Below, in pieces: positions 39,280-47,478 of a stretch of DNA of 64,000 nucleotides. Position numbers and translations under genes: made by a program. The DNA comes from an uncultured Alphaproteobacteria bacterium (lineage in GTDB: Bacteria; Pseudomonadota; Alphaproteobacteria; HIMB59), in the NCBI GenBank assembly GCA_902527545.1, contig CABZPR010000001.1, positions 62,001-126,000 of the forward strand. The letters run 5' to 3'. Within the stretch, counting starts at the first letter, position 1. Every line of letters starts with the position of its first letter. The notes under the pieces were generated by a model. That model did not search any database, was not told where the DNA came from, and saw only the letters and a program-made list of their open reading frames with translations.

Positions 39280-40268
39280 GCCACAATATTATCATAAAAA
39301 ACCTTGGAACACTCATACCAGTTAAATTTTTTTGTATATTCTTGACATTTTTTTCGATCGATAGTCAAACAATTCAAAACATTATCTTTTAAGTTATCAC
39401 CAATAAAACCGTTGACCCCATTAACAATAATATCTTTAGGACCTGTTACATCATAAGCAGCGACTGGTGTGCCGGTTGCATTTGCCTCAGTTACCACATT
39501 TCCAAAGGTATCAGTCTTGCTAGGGAAAACCATTACATCTGAACTAGCATAGTAATTCACTAAATTCTGGCCAAACTGGTAACCAACAAATTTTATATCT
39601 GTATATTTTTTTTTTAGTTTATTTAACTGTGGTCCATCGCCAACGACAACTTTAGTACCTTCTAAATCTAAATCTAAAAAAGCTTGAATATTTTTTTCAG
39701 TAGCCACTCGACCGATATAAGAAAATATTGGTCCTGGGCCCAAGTCTAATTTTTGATAGTTGCCAAATTTTTGATGATCGACACCTCTTGACCAAACAAC
39801 GGTATTTTTAAAATTCATATTTATTAATTCAGCCTGCATGGATGGGGTAGGAACAAGAACTTTTTTCGCTTTATTGTGAAAATGCTTTATGAAGAAATAA
39901 AAGAAACTTGCAGGTATTTTTATACGTTGTTGAATATACTCAGGGAAACGAGTATGAAATGAAGTTGTAAAAATAATTTTTTCTGAAAGACATATTTTTC
40001 TGGCCAAAAAACCTAGGGGGCCCTCTGTAGCAATGTGAATATGATCAGGATTGATCTGATCCATCATATTTTTCAATGTTTTTTTGCGAGTAATCACAAC
40101 TTTAATCTCATTATACGAAGGAAGGCCAAAGCGAACTTTAAATAACTCAGGGTGTATTACCTCTACCTGCATACCCATTTTTTCCAATTCCGGTATGGTA
40201 TTCAGATAAGAACGGACGACGCCGTTTACCTGAGGTTTCCATGCATCTGTTACTAATAATAATTTCAA
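39276..40268 (-). CDS. GT4-family glycosyltransferase, probable diacylglycerol glycosyltransferase (Agt-like)
   Basis: The 330-residue GT-B glycosyltransferase has an N-terminal acceptor domain starting MKLLLVTDAWKPQVNGVV and a C-terminal sugar-nucleotide domain with FSYIGRVATEKN and the E-x7-E segment DTFGNVVTEANATGTPV. It overlaps the preceding PlcP-like gene by four bases. The pair PlcP plus a GT4 transferase is known in marine alphaproteobacteria and rhizobia as the module that replaces phospholipids with glycolipids under phosphate starvation. I infer that role here from the pairing and from the neighbouring Pho genes. The sugar added cannot be read. Confidence 0.8.
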   Translation of the reverse strand: MKLLLVTDAWKPQVNGVVRSYLNTIPELEKMGMQVEVIHPELFKVRFGLPSYNEIKVVITRKKTLKNMMDQINPDHIHIATEGPLGFLARKICLSEKIIFTTSFHTRFPEYIQQRIKIPASFFYFFIKHFHNKAKKVLVPTPSMQAELINMNFKNTVVWSRGVDHQKFGNYQKLDLGPGPIFSYIGRVATEKNIQAFLDLDLEGTKVVVGDGPQLNKLKKKYTDIKFVGYQFGQNLVNYYASSDVMVFPSKTDTFGNVVTEANATGTPVAAYDVTGPKDIIVNGVNGFIGDNLKDNVLNCLTIDRKKCQEYTKKFNWYECSKVFYDNIVA

Positions 40269-41053
40269 GCTGCAGATACCTTATTAAGAGTTTGTTTTTC
40301 TAAAGACTGGATTTTTTTTTCATTCCAAAAGACTAACTCCAAGTTGCCTTTAAAGTCCTCAACCATCGCACTACAGCTATCTACCCAATCTCCTAGATTA
40401 TGATATGTCTTATCACCAATTTTTTTTATTTGGGGATGGTGAATATGACCACAAACAATTCCATCACAATTATTTTTTTTTATTCTCTCAAGACATGCAT
40501 TTTCAAAATTTTCAATATATCGTTGAGCATCTTTTACTCGTGTTTTTAAATATCCTGATAAAGACCAATACGAAAGACCAAGTTTTCTTCGACAGAAATT
40601 TAAAATATTATTAAACCAAACAGAGTAGTCATAAAGGACGGCACCTATCTTTGCTAACCATTTTGAATTTAGAACTATTCCATCAAATTCATGCCCATGC
40701 ATTAAGAGAAGTCTTTTATTGTTCGCTGTTGTATGAATTCTATTTTTTCGAACTTTAATGTTTGCAAATGAAAAACCACAATAATCTGAAAAAACTTCAT
40801 CATGGTTTCCAGGTATATAATAGACTTTGGTACCTGAGCGTGCTTTTCGTAAAACTTTTTGTATGAAAGTATTAAAATCAGGATTCCAAAACCAATTTTT
40901 TTTTAGACGCCATCCGTCTATAATATCTCCAAGTAAATAAAGATGATCACAATCATTATATTTTAAAAAGTGTAAGAGCTCCTTTACTTTTGAAGCACGT
41001 ATGCCAATATGAATGTCTGAAATGAATATGGATCGATGTTTTTTGATTTGCAT
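40265..41053 (-). CDS. plcP: PlcP-type metallophosphoesterase (phospholipase C-like)
   Basis: Calcineurin-like phosphoesterase of 262 residues with the full metal-site set: DIHIG (Asp13, His15), GDIIDGW (Asp43), GNHDE (82-86), HGHEFD (119-124) and GHIHHP (202-207). It resembles UDP-diacylglucosamine hydrolase LpxH, but this branch includes PlcP, which cleaves phospholipid headgroups to diacylglycerol. A separate LpxH role cannot be excluded from sequence alone. Context favours PlcP: the next gene is a GT4 glycosyltransferase, a diacylglycerol kinase gene lies divergently 0.6 kb away, and a Pho-box-like sequence lies 45-62 bases upstream. Confidence 0.82.
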   Translation of the reverse strand: MQIKKHRSIFISDIHIGIRASKVKELLHFLKYNDCDHLYLLGDIIDGWRLKKNWFWNPDFNTFIQKVLRKARSGTKVYYIPGNHDEVFSDYCGFSFANIKVRKNRIHTTANNKRLLLMHGHEFDGIVLNSKWLAKIGAVLYDYSVWFNNILNFCRRKLGLSYWSLSGYLKTRVKDAQRYIENFENACLERIKKNNCDGIVCGHIHHPQIKKIGDKTYHNLGDWVDSCSAMVEDFKGNLELVFWNEKKIQSLEKQTLNKVSAA

Positions 41054-41097
41054 AGAATCTAAAAATAGATATATCTACGATTGATAGTATTGAGGAT

Positions 41098-41115
41098 TGT
41101 TAAAGTTTTATTAAA
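41098..41115 (-). promoter_or_regulatory. Pho-box-like site in the plcP/SET-gene divergent region
   Basis: Read in the direction of plcP there are two 7-base half-sites, TTTAATA and TTTAACA, separated by AAAC. The central AAAACTTTAACA is identical to the pstS Pho box in this window. A possible -10 TACTAT follows eight bases later. Its far end touches the ATG of the divergent SET gene. Confidence 0.5.
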
Positions 41116-41633
41116 TGGGCTCTTCACAAAAGCTTTATATTAGAAAAAATTCTAAAATTCATGCATCTGGTCTTTTTGCAAAAGCTGATATCTGTGCTGG
41201 CACTAGAATCATTGAATATCGCGGGTTAAAGATAACTAAAGCTCAATCCGACAAGATTGCTGATGTTCACATAGAGGCAAACAAAAGGGCTAAAACAGTC
41301 GGGTCTGTTTACATTTTTACACTGAATCAAAAATACGACATCAATGGAAAAGTAACATGGAATTTAGCAAAATATATTAATCATTCCTGCAACCCTAATT
41401 GTGAAACTGATATCATCAAAGGAAAAATATGGATTAGCGCAATTAAAGATATTAAGAAAGGCGAGGAGCTGTCCTACGACTATGGATATGACATGTTTTG
41501 TTTCGAGGATCACCCGTGTCGATGTGGGTCTCAAAACTGTATTGGATATATTGTTCGAAGCAATCTTAGATGGAGAGTTAAAAAAAGGTTAATTGAAAAT
41601 AAAAAGTCAAGATTTAACAAAAACTTCACATAA
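41115..41633 (+). CDS. SET-domain protein lysine methyltransferase
   Basis: The 172-residue protein is essentially one SET domain with a post-SET motif. Seen: the SAM-binding start SGLFAKADICAGTRIIEYRG, the knot motif NHSCNPNC (89-96), YDYGYD (121-126) with the catalytic tyrosine, and the zinc-binding CRCGSQNC (135-142). Proteins of this type methylate lysines in other proteins; bacterial substrates are mostly unknown. It reads divergently from plcP across a 61-base gap and is followed 17 bases later by dgkA, so it sits inside the lipid and phosphate island. A basic C-terminal tail (RVKKRLIENKKSRFNK) may bind nucleic acid. Function here is unknown. Confidence 0.88.
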   Translation: MGSSQKLYIRKNSKIHASGLFAKADICAGTRIIEYRGLKITKAQSDKIADVHIEANKRAKTVGSVYIFTLNQKYDINGKVTWNLAKYINHSCNPNCETDIIKGKIWISAIKDIKKGEELSYDYGYDMFCFEDHPCRCGSQNCIGYIVRSNLRWRVKKRLIENKKSRFNKNFT

Positions 41634-41650
41634 GTAGTTAAACTTCAGAT

Positions 41651-41998
41651 ATGGATTTTAAAAATAAAAATATAGTAGATGCTTTTTGGTGTTCAATTGA
41701 AGGCCTAAAAATTCTCCTTCAAGAAAAAGCAGCAAGAAGAGAGCTATTATTGTTTCCCTTGTCTGCTCTATACATCGTAATTTTTCAACCGGCTCTTTTG
41801 TTCATACTTTGGCTGATAATTTTACCTTTGCTCATACTTAGTATTGAGGCTCTAAACACTGCAATAGAATATACCTGTGATAAAATTACTATGGATAAGT
41901 CAAACAAAATAAAGAAAGCTAAAGATTTGGGCTCTGCTGCAATTTTTTTATCTCTAACAGCCTATGGAATAGTTTTAATCTTAGGTTTATTTAATTAA
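41651..41998 (+). CDS. dgkA: Diacylglycerol kinase
   Basis: Small integral membrane kinase making phosphatidic acid from diacylglycerol. It has 115 residues with three membrane helices; the conserved EALNTAIEYTCDKI carries the catalytic glutamate, and KKAKDLGSAAIFLS matches the third-helix motif. Next to a PlcP-like enzyme that releases diacylglycerol and a transferase that uses it, DgkA would return diacylglycerol to phospholipid synthesis. Likely co-transcribed with the SET gene. Confidence 0.93.
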   Translation: MDFKNKNIVDAFWCSIEGLKILLQEKAARRELLLFPLSALYIVIFQPALLFILWLIILPLLILSIEALNTAIEYTCDKITMDKSNKIKKAKDLGSAAIFLSLTAYGIVLILGLFN

Positions 41999-42002
41999 TT
42001 TG

Positions 42003-42074
42003 GGAAGATTGACATGATTTTTCTACAAGTAGAGGAGGTCTAGGTTTCAATCACAGGGGAAATGCCAATCTTCC
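42003..42074. repeat. Long inverted repeat with structured interior (possible RNA)
   Basis: GGAAGATTG (42003-42011) pairs perfectly with CAATCTTCC (42066-42074). After one mismatch a further CAT/ATG pairs inside. The 54-base interior contains a small TCTA-CAAG-TAGA hairpin (42022-42033). Neither strand has a following T-run, so it is not an ordinary terminator. It fills most of the 116-base gap between convergent dgkA and arsC. No known RNA family recognised. Confidence 0.5.
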
Positions 42075-42114
42075 ACCTAATAAAATAATCATTTATATTA
42101 AATTAAAGTTAAAT

Positions 42115-42585
42115 TTAGATTAAATTTCCAATTTCTTTTATTTGATCGATATTTAATGAGTTGTTTTGCTTATAATTTTGAACTAGTGCAAGACATCTTT
42201 TTTTAAGAACATTGAATACTTTTAAAAATTCTATCTCAGCTTCCTCTTCAGTGCCTTTAAATTTTGCAGGATCAGCTACGCCCCAATGTGCCTTTAATGT
42301 ATTTTTGAGATACAGGGGGCAAGTTTCTCCAGCTGCGTTATCACACACAGTAATAACCAAATCAAAATTAATATCTGAAAAATCATCCCATGATTGACTT
42401 TTAAAATTGTCTAGGAAAATTTTATTTTTTTCTAATGTTTTGATGCTTAATTGATGCACATATCCTGCAGGGTGGCTTCCTGCGCTATAAGCATTAAAAA
42501 AGTCTTTACCATAATGGTTTAAAAGCCCCTCTGTCATAATTGATCGACAAGAGTTACCTGTACAAAGTACAAGAATTTTAATCAT
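42115..42585 (-). CDS. arsC: Arsenate reductase, low-molecular-weight phosphatase type
   Basis: Reduces arsenate to arsenite. The 156-residue LMW-PTP fold has P-loop CTGNSCRS (residues 8-15), further cysteines in ITVCDNAAGETCP, and HWGVADPAKFKGT, which is typical of this ArsC branch. The last gene of the pst-pho operon, one base after phoB. Arsenate enters through phosphate transporters, so co-induction with pst makes sense. No arsenite efflux gene (arsB or acr3) is in the window. Confidence 0.9.
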   Translation of the reverse strand: MIKILVLCTGNSCRSIMTEGLLNHYGKDFFNAYSAGSHPAGYVHQLSIKTLEKNKIFLDNFKSQSWDDFSDINFDLVITVCDNAAGETCPLYLKNTLKAHWGVADPAKFKGTEEEAEIEFLKVFNVLKKRCLALVQNYKQNNSLNIDQIKEIGNLI

Positions 42586-42586
42586 T

Positions 42587-43276
42587 TTAATTTTCTGAGT
42601 CGATAGAGTAGCCAGCGGATCTAACTGTTCGAATGAAATCTTTTTCTCCTGTTAAATTCAGCTCTTTTCTGAGTCTTCTTATGTGAACATCAACTGTTCT
42701 GGGTTCAACGTAAGCGTCATTTAACCAAACATTATCCAATAGTTGCTGCCTAGAATAGACTCTACCTTTATTTTCAATAAAAAATTTTAAAAGATTAAAT
42801 TCAGTCGGTCCTAAATTTAACTTTCTCTCACCCCTTGTTACCCTTCTGTTGGTAAGATTAATGTTAATATCATGAAACTTGAGTGAGTCGTTCTCTTCTC
42901 TTGATTTTGTTCTATTAAGTAATGATTTAATTCTAGCGAGAATCTCACTTGGAAGAAAAGGTTTGGTTACATAATCCTCTACACCTAATTCAAAACCTCT
43001 AATTTTATCATCCTCTTGACCTTTAGCTGTTAACATTATAATTGGAATTTTTTTTAAATTATCTTTTCTTTTAATTCTCTTTAAAACTTCAATGCCCGAT
43101 ATATTTGGCAGCATCCAATCTAATAAAATTAAGTCAGGCAGCCAATGTTCGATCTCTTGAATAGCAGACTCTCCATCATATGAAAATTTTATTTGGTAGT
43201 TTTTTTTTTCTAAATGAAATCCAATTAATTCAGAGATTGGTTTTTCATCTTCAACAATTAAAATTTTATCTGTCAT
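42587..43276 (-). CDS. phoB: Phosphate regulon response regulator PhoB
   Basis: Transcription factor that binds Pho boxes when phosphorylated by PhoR. The 229 residues comprise a receiver domain with Asp10, Glu11 and phosphoacceptor Asp53 (LILLDWMLPNISG) and a winged-helix OmpR-type domain ending YVEPRTVDVHIRRLRKEL...IRTVRSAGYSID. The start overlaps the phoU stop. Same operon as pstSCAB-phoU. Confidence 0.96.
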   Translation of the reverse strand: MTDKILIVEDEKPISELIGFHLEKKNYQIKFSYDGESAIQEIEHWLPDLILLDWMLPNISGIEVLKRIKRKDNLKKIPIIMLTAKGQEDDKIRGFELGVEDYVTKPFLPSEILARIKSLLNRTKSREENDSLKFHDININLTNRRVTRGERKLNLGPTEFNLLKFFIENKGRVYSRQQLLDNVWLNDAYVEPRTVDVHIRRLRKELNLTGEKDFIRTVRSAGYSIDSEN

Positions 43277-43965
43277 TCAAAATCAGATTTTTTTAAATCA
43301 ATATAATGACCTGTGATGTTAAAAATGACCTCTTCAGCTATGTTGGTGGCATGATCCCCTATTCTTTCTAAGGACTTTGCAATTAAAATTGGCCTAGTGC
43401 CCTCGTCAACAACACTTGTTTCCTTATTATGCATTCTTTCAATTAAATTTTTAAGTAAAGACTTATACTCTTTATCTATTTCTGCATCTTGATTCCATGA
43501 TGTTTTAGCTTTTAATTCGTCTTTTTTAAAAAAACTATCTAGAACTTGATTTACCATGGACTGAACATTTCTACCCAAGCTGTACATTTGTTCTATTAAT
43601 TCGTCATCGAAGGTAGAGGATATTGAAGTTGCTCTTTTTGCTAAATTTCTTGAGTGATCCCCCATCCTTTCTAGCTCTTTTGATACCTTTAATGCTGTAA
43701 AAACAAGTCTTAGATCACTTGCCACCGGTCTATGTAAGGTCATAATTTCAAAACTTAAATCTCTTACGTCCCTCTCGGCCACATCTACTTGTTCGTCAAG
43801 ATTTTGGGTTAGTTGAGCATCTTGAGAATCTTTTGTTTTGATTACATTTACAGCAATTTCAATCTGTTTTTCAACTATCTCACTCATTTTGATAAGATCA
43901 TCTTGCAATTGTTTAAGTTTTTGCTCAAAGTTTTTATCTGTATGTGTATTTTCCATTCTATCCAA
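43273..43965 (-). CDS. phoU: Phosphate transport system regulator PhoU
   Basis: Links the Pst transporter to PhoR and dampens the Pho response. The 230 residues comprise two repeats of a three-helix bundle with metal-binding E(D)xxxD-type motifs: [18 protein letters not shown] and [14 protein letters not shown] in the first, [14 protein letters not shown] in the second. Overlaps pstB by eight bases and phoB by four. Confidence 0.96.
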   Translation of the reverse strand: MDRMENTHTDKNFEQKLKQLQDDLIKMSEIVEKQIEIAVNVIKTKDSQDAQLTQNLDEQVDVAERDVRDLSFEIMTLHRPVASDLRLVFTALKVSKELERMGDHSRNLAKRATSISSTFDDELIEQMYSLGRNVQSMVNQVLDSFFKKDELKAKTSWNQDAEIDKEYKSLLKNLIERMHNKETSVVDEGTRPILIAKSLERIGDHATNIAEEVIFNITGHYIDLKKSDFE

Positions 43966-44734
43966 ACCTTCCTGTTATATAATCATTTGTTTGTTCTTTA
44001 TCTGGTTTTGTAAAAATTTTACTTGTATCACCATGTTCAATTAACTTTCCTAAGTGAAAAAATGCAGTTCTTTGAGAGATACGAGAAGCTTGTGACATAG
44101 AGTGTGTAACAATAATAATAGTATATTTTTCTTTCAATTCATTGATTAATTCTTCTATTCTAGCAGTTGCAATTGGATCTAAAGCTGAGCATGGTTCATC
44201 CATCAAAATGATTTCAGGCCTAATGGCAATGGCTCGAGCGATACAAAGTCTTTGTTGCTGTCCTCCAGACAAACCTGTGGCTATGTCATCCATTCTATCT
44301 TTTACTTCTTCATATAAACCTGCTCGATTTAAGGACTCCATTACTATATCGTTCAACTCACTTTGGGTTGATGCCAGCCCATGAATTTTAGGTCCATAGG
44401 CGACATTTTCAAAAATTGATTTTGGAAAAGGGTTTGGTTTTTGAAAAACCATTCCGATCTTTTCTCTAAGCGTTTCAACTTGAATGCTATCTCCATAAAT
44501 ATCTGTAACTCCGTTTAATAGGAATTCACCTTGAACTTTACATGATTCAATAACGTCATTCATCCTGTTCAAGCACCTAAGAAAAGTGGATTTACCACAG
44601 CCTGAGGGACCAATTAGTGAGGTCACATCATTTTTAGTAAAATTTATAGTAACATCATCAATGGCCATTTTATTTCCATAATGAACGGAAACATTTTTTG
44701 TTTTTATTGCAAAGGAATTTACCTGCTCTACCAT
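43958..44734 (-). CDS. pstB: Phosphate ABC transporter ATP-binding protein
   Basis: ATPase powering phosphate uptake. The 258 residues carry Walker [11 protein letters not shown]-loop [15 protein letters not shown], signature [16 protein letters not shown], Walker [13 protein letters not shown] and the H-loop [10 protein letters not shown] and DGS-type details are PstB-specific. Overlaps pstA by seven bases. Confidence 0.97.
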   Translation of the reverse strand: MVEQVNSFAIKTKNVSVHYGNKMAIDDVTINFTKNDVTSLIGPSGCGKSTFLRCLNRMNDVIESCKVQGEFLLNGVTDIYGDSIQVETLREKIGMVFQKPNPFPKSIFENVAYGPKIHGLASTQSELNDIVMESLNRAGLYEEVKDRMDDIATGLSGGQQQRLCIARAIAIRPEIILMDEPCSALDPIATARIEELINELKEKYTIIIVTHSMSQASRISQRTAFFHLGKLIEHGDTSKIFTKPDKEQTNDYITGRFG

Positions 44735-45978
44735 TTTACCTCTAATCTCCTTCTTATTACTACTGCAGCTGTATTCATTATAATCAAAAATAGAAGCAAT
44801 AACATTATACCTGCAGATGTTTTCTCTAAAAATCCTCTTTCTGCACTCTCCGACCAGAGGTAAATTTGAGAGGGAAGTCCTGTAGCAGGATCGAGGGGTC
44901 CACCAGGTATTTCCATAACAAACGCAACCATCCCTATCATCAATAAAGGTGCTGTTTCACCCAATGCCTGTGCCATTCCAATAATAGTACCGGTGAGTGT
45001 TCCTGGTAATGATAATGGTATGACGTGATGAAAAACTGTTTGCATCTTAGTGGCCCCAACAGCCAAAGCTCCTTCTCTAATTGAAGGTGGTACCGATCGA
45101 AGTGATGCTCTTGAGGCAATAATTATTGTAGGTAAAGTCATAAATCCTAATACTAAACCACCAACTAATGGAACTTGATAAGGTAAACCAATTACTCCGA
45201 TCAACATTCCTAAACCTAACAAGCCAAATACGATGGAAGGCACAGCGGCTAAGTTATTGATGTTTACTTCAATAATGTCAGTCACCTTTCCAGGTTTAAC
45301 AAATTCCTCTAAGTAGACAGAGGCTAATAATCCTATTGGAAAAGCAAATGAAAAACAGATAATAAGAGCGTACAAAGATCCCATAACCGCTCCCCAAATA
45401 CCTGCCGACTCTGGGTCTCTAGAGTCTCCCTTTGTAAAAAACCAAAAATTAAATACTGAGGAAACCTTTCCCTCTGAAGTAAGTTTATCTAAAACAGATA
45501 ATTGATAATCATTTATTTTTCTTTGTGCCTCTGGCACATCCCTTGGATAATTTCCTTTTACAATTTGATCTAGGTCAGATGATGCCGTTATTTTCATTAT
45601 TATCGATTGTCCAATTTTATCTGGGTTATCTAAAAGATAGTCTCTTAATTGGTAGTCAAATTTTCTTGTATACATTTCTCTTACTTTTATAAATTGTTCT
45701 TCATTTAATTTAGGGTGATTTTGTCTTACAACTTCATCGGCTAAAGCAACATAAGAGGCTCTGTATAATTCTTTTTCTAAAGAGTTTTGATTTACTTGGA
45801 TAAAATCTGGATTAAAAAAAACATTTGCCTCAATTGTGGTTCTTACAAAAGCTCCACTTCCAGTAGAAAAAATTTTCCACATCAATATTAAAACAAAAAA
45901 CATAGAAAGGGCTACTGCAAAAAGTCCATATGCTTGAAATCTTTTTTCGGCAGATAGTCTTTTATTTAAACTATTCAT
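44728..45978 (-). CDS. pstA: Phosphate ABC transporter permease PstA
   Basis: Inner-membrane permease subunit. Its 416 residues are longer than E. coli PstA (296) because after the first membrane helix there is a periplasmic insertion of about 130 residues (roughly 50-175), as in other alphaproteobacterial PstA proteins. The permease core has [24 protein letters not shown] and the EAA loop [26 protein letters not shown]. Overlaps pstC by eight bases. Confidence 0.95.
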   Translation of the reverse strand: MNSLNKRLSAEKRFQAYGLFAVALSMFFVLILMWKIFSTGSGAFVRTTIEANVFFNPDFIQVNQNSLEKELYRASYVALADEVVRQNHPKLNEEQFIKVREMYTRKFDYQLRDYLLDNPDKIGQSIIMKITASSDLDQIVKGNYPRDVPEAQRKINDYQLSVLDKLTSEGKVSSVFNFWFFTKGDSRDPESAGIWGAVMGSLYALIICFSFAFPIGLLASVYLEEFVKPGKVTDIIEVNINNLAAVPSIVFGLLGLGMLIGVIGLPYQVPLVGGLVLGFMTLPTIIIASRASLRSVPPSIREGALAVGATKMQTVFHHVIPLSLPGTLTGTIIGMAQALGETAPLLMIGMVAFVMEIPGGPLDPATGLPSQIYLWSESAERGFLEKTSAGIMLLLLFLIIMNTAAVVIRRRLEVKW

Positions 45979-47407
45979 ATTTCTCTCTGTACTTTTTAAC
46001 TATAGTTATGGCTAGTATATTAAGAAGTAATGTCATTAAAAATAAAGTTAAACCTAAAGCAAATGCAACAAGTGTTTTTGGATTATCAAACTCTACGTCT
46101 CCAATAAGACTTGTTACTATTTGTGTAGTTATAGTCGTTGCAGGTTCTAAAGGGTTAAATGTTAAGTTTGCTCTTAAGCTTGCTGCCATTACAACAATCA
46201 TTGTTTCTCCTATGGCTCTTGACACCGCCAATAGGAAAGAGCCCATAATTCCAGCTAATGCTGCAGGCAATATAACTTTTTTAATAGTTTCAGATCTAGT
46301 TGCTCCCAATGCATAAGAACCATCTCTTAATGATTGTGGAACCGCTTTAATCACATCATCGCTCAATGATGATACAAATGGAATAATCATAACACCCATA
46401 GCTAAGCCAGCAGCTAAGGCGCTTTCTGCTGAGACAGGTAAACCAACACTTTCACCAACATCTTTTATAAAAGGAGCTAAAGAGAGCGCAGCAAAAAAAC
46501 CATAAACCACTGTTGGAATACCAGCTAAAATTTCAATAATAGGTTTAGCTATATCTCTTACTCTTTTAGAGGCGTATTCTGCAAGATAAATTGCTGACAT
46601 TAAACCAAGTGGAATAGCAACAATCATAGCTACAGTTGCAATTAAAAGCGTTCCCGTAAGTAATGGTATAAACCCAAATGCGTTTTCGAGATCATCTTTA
46701 TCAAAGCCCTCAGAAGCATCAACAACAAATGCTCGGTTAGGATTCCAACCGGTACTAAAGAAAAAATCAACAGGGTTTACGTAACGGAAAAAATTTATTG
46801 CCTCAAAGACTAGAGATAAGAAAATTCCAATAGTTATTAGTATCGCAATGTAGGAACTTCCTTTGATGATATAAGTAATTATTTTTTCAACAATTGGTTG
46901 TGCGTTTAATTTCCCAGAAATCGACCTTGTGGCAAGAAACCCTAAAATGATAGGAAGAATTATAAATAGAGTAAGGTTTGACCATCCATAAATTTTATCA
47001 AAGTTTGCTAAATTTTTAGCAGCAGTCAATTCGTTCTCACTTGCCATATTTAAAATTGATTTTTCACCATTGGTTAAATCGTCTAAAGGAAGGTTTACTA
47101 TGACTGATAAATTATTAAGTTTATTAAGTATTAGGCCTAGCTTTCCATCGCTCCAGGTAGAAATATCTGGAAAGAGAATGGGCGACATGACAAACATTTC
47201 TTGAAAATTTCCTTTAAATAACAGGAGCCCAAACCACATTAATAGTGCAGGAATCAATGCCATTAAGACTACATAGTACCCAAAATAATCAGGTTGAGAG
47301 GAAAGTTTAATGTTGCCGTTAAATTTTAAATTGAGAGCTCTTTTTTTGCCGATAAAGTAAAATAAATAAGAAATGATTACTAAGATTAAAAGAGCAAAGT
47401 AAATCAT
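45971..47407 (-). CDS. pstC: Phosphate ABC transporter permease PstC
   Basis: Inner-membrane permease subunit, 478 residues, again longer than in E. coli, with two or three extra N-terminal helices and a loop before the permease core. Core motifs: AIYLAEYASKRVRD, AGIPTVVYGFFAAL, and the EAA loop RDGSYALGATRSETIKKVILPAALAGI. The gap to pstS holds a stable hairpin. Confidence 0.95.
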   Translation of the reverse strand: MIYFALLILVIISYLFYFIGKKRALNLKFNGNIKLSSQPDYFGYYVVLMALIPALLMWFGLLLFKGNFQEMFVMSPILFPDISTWSDGKLGLILNKLNNLSVIVNLPLDDLTNGEKSILNMASENELTAAKNLANFDKIYGWSNLTLFIILPIILGFLATRSISGKLNAQPIVEKIITYIIKGSSYIAILITIGIFLSLVFEAINFFRYVNPVDFFFSTGWNPNRAFVVDASEGFDKDDLENAFGFIPLLTGTLLIATVAMIVAIPLGLMSAIYLAEYASKRVRDIAKPIIEILAGIPTVVYGFFAALSLAPFIKDVGESVGLPVSAESALAAGLAMGVMIIPFVSSLSDDVIKAVPQSLRDGSYALGATRSETIKKVILPAALAGIMGSFLLAVSRAIGETMIVVMAASLRANLTFNPLEPATTITTQIVTSLIGDVEFDNPKTLVAFALGLTLFLMTLLLNILAITIVKKYREKYE

Positions 47408-47433
47408 TAACTTAATTTATCGAGGGTTTTTAT

Positions 47434-47457
47434 AAGGGCAAGTGTATACTTGCCCTT
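47434..47457 (-). other. Stable hairpin between pstS and pstC (mRNA stabiliser or processing site)
   Basis: A perfect ten-base stem AAGGGCAAGT/ACTTGCCCTT with a four-base loop that could pair further (GTATAC core). It is followed on the transcribed strand by ATAAAAACC, not a T-run, so it is unlikely to be a full terminator. A hairpin here would protect the pstS 3' end and allow more PstS than permease. Confidence 0.7.
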
Positions 47458-47478
47458 AAATAAATAGTATGTGAATAA

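Noticed and set aside
40405-40614. Open frame on the plus strand inside plcP
   Set aside because: Antisense shadow; no signal or motif.
42001-42076. tRNA-like region (about 75 bases with complementary ends and a GGTTTCAATC stretch)
   Set aside because: The T-arm-like sequence is not next to the 3' acceptor strand, and no anticodon arm or D-arm fits. Kept only as an inverted repeat.
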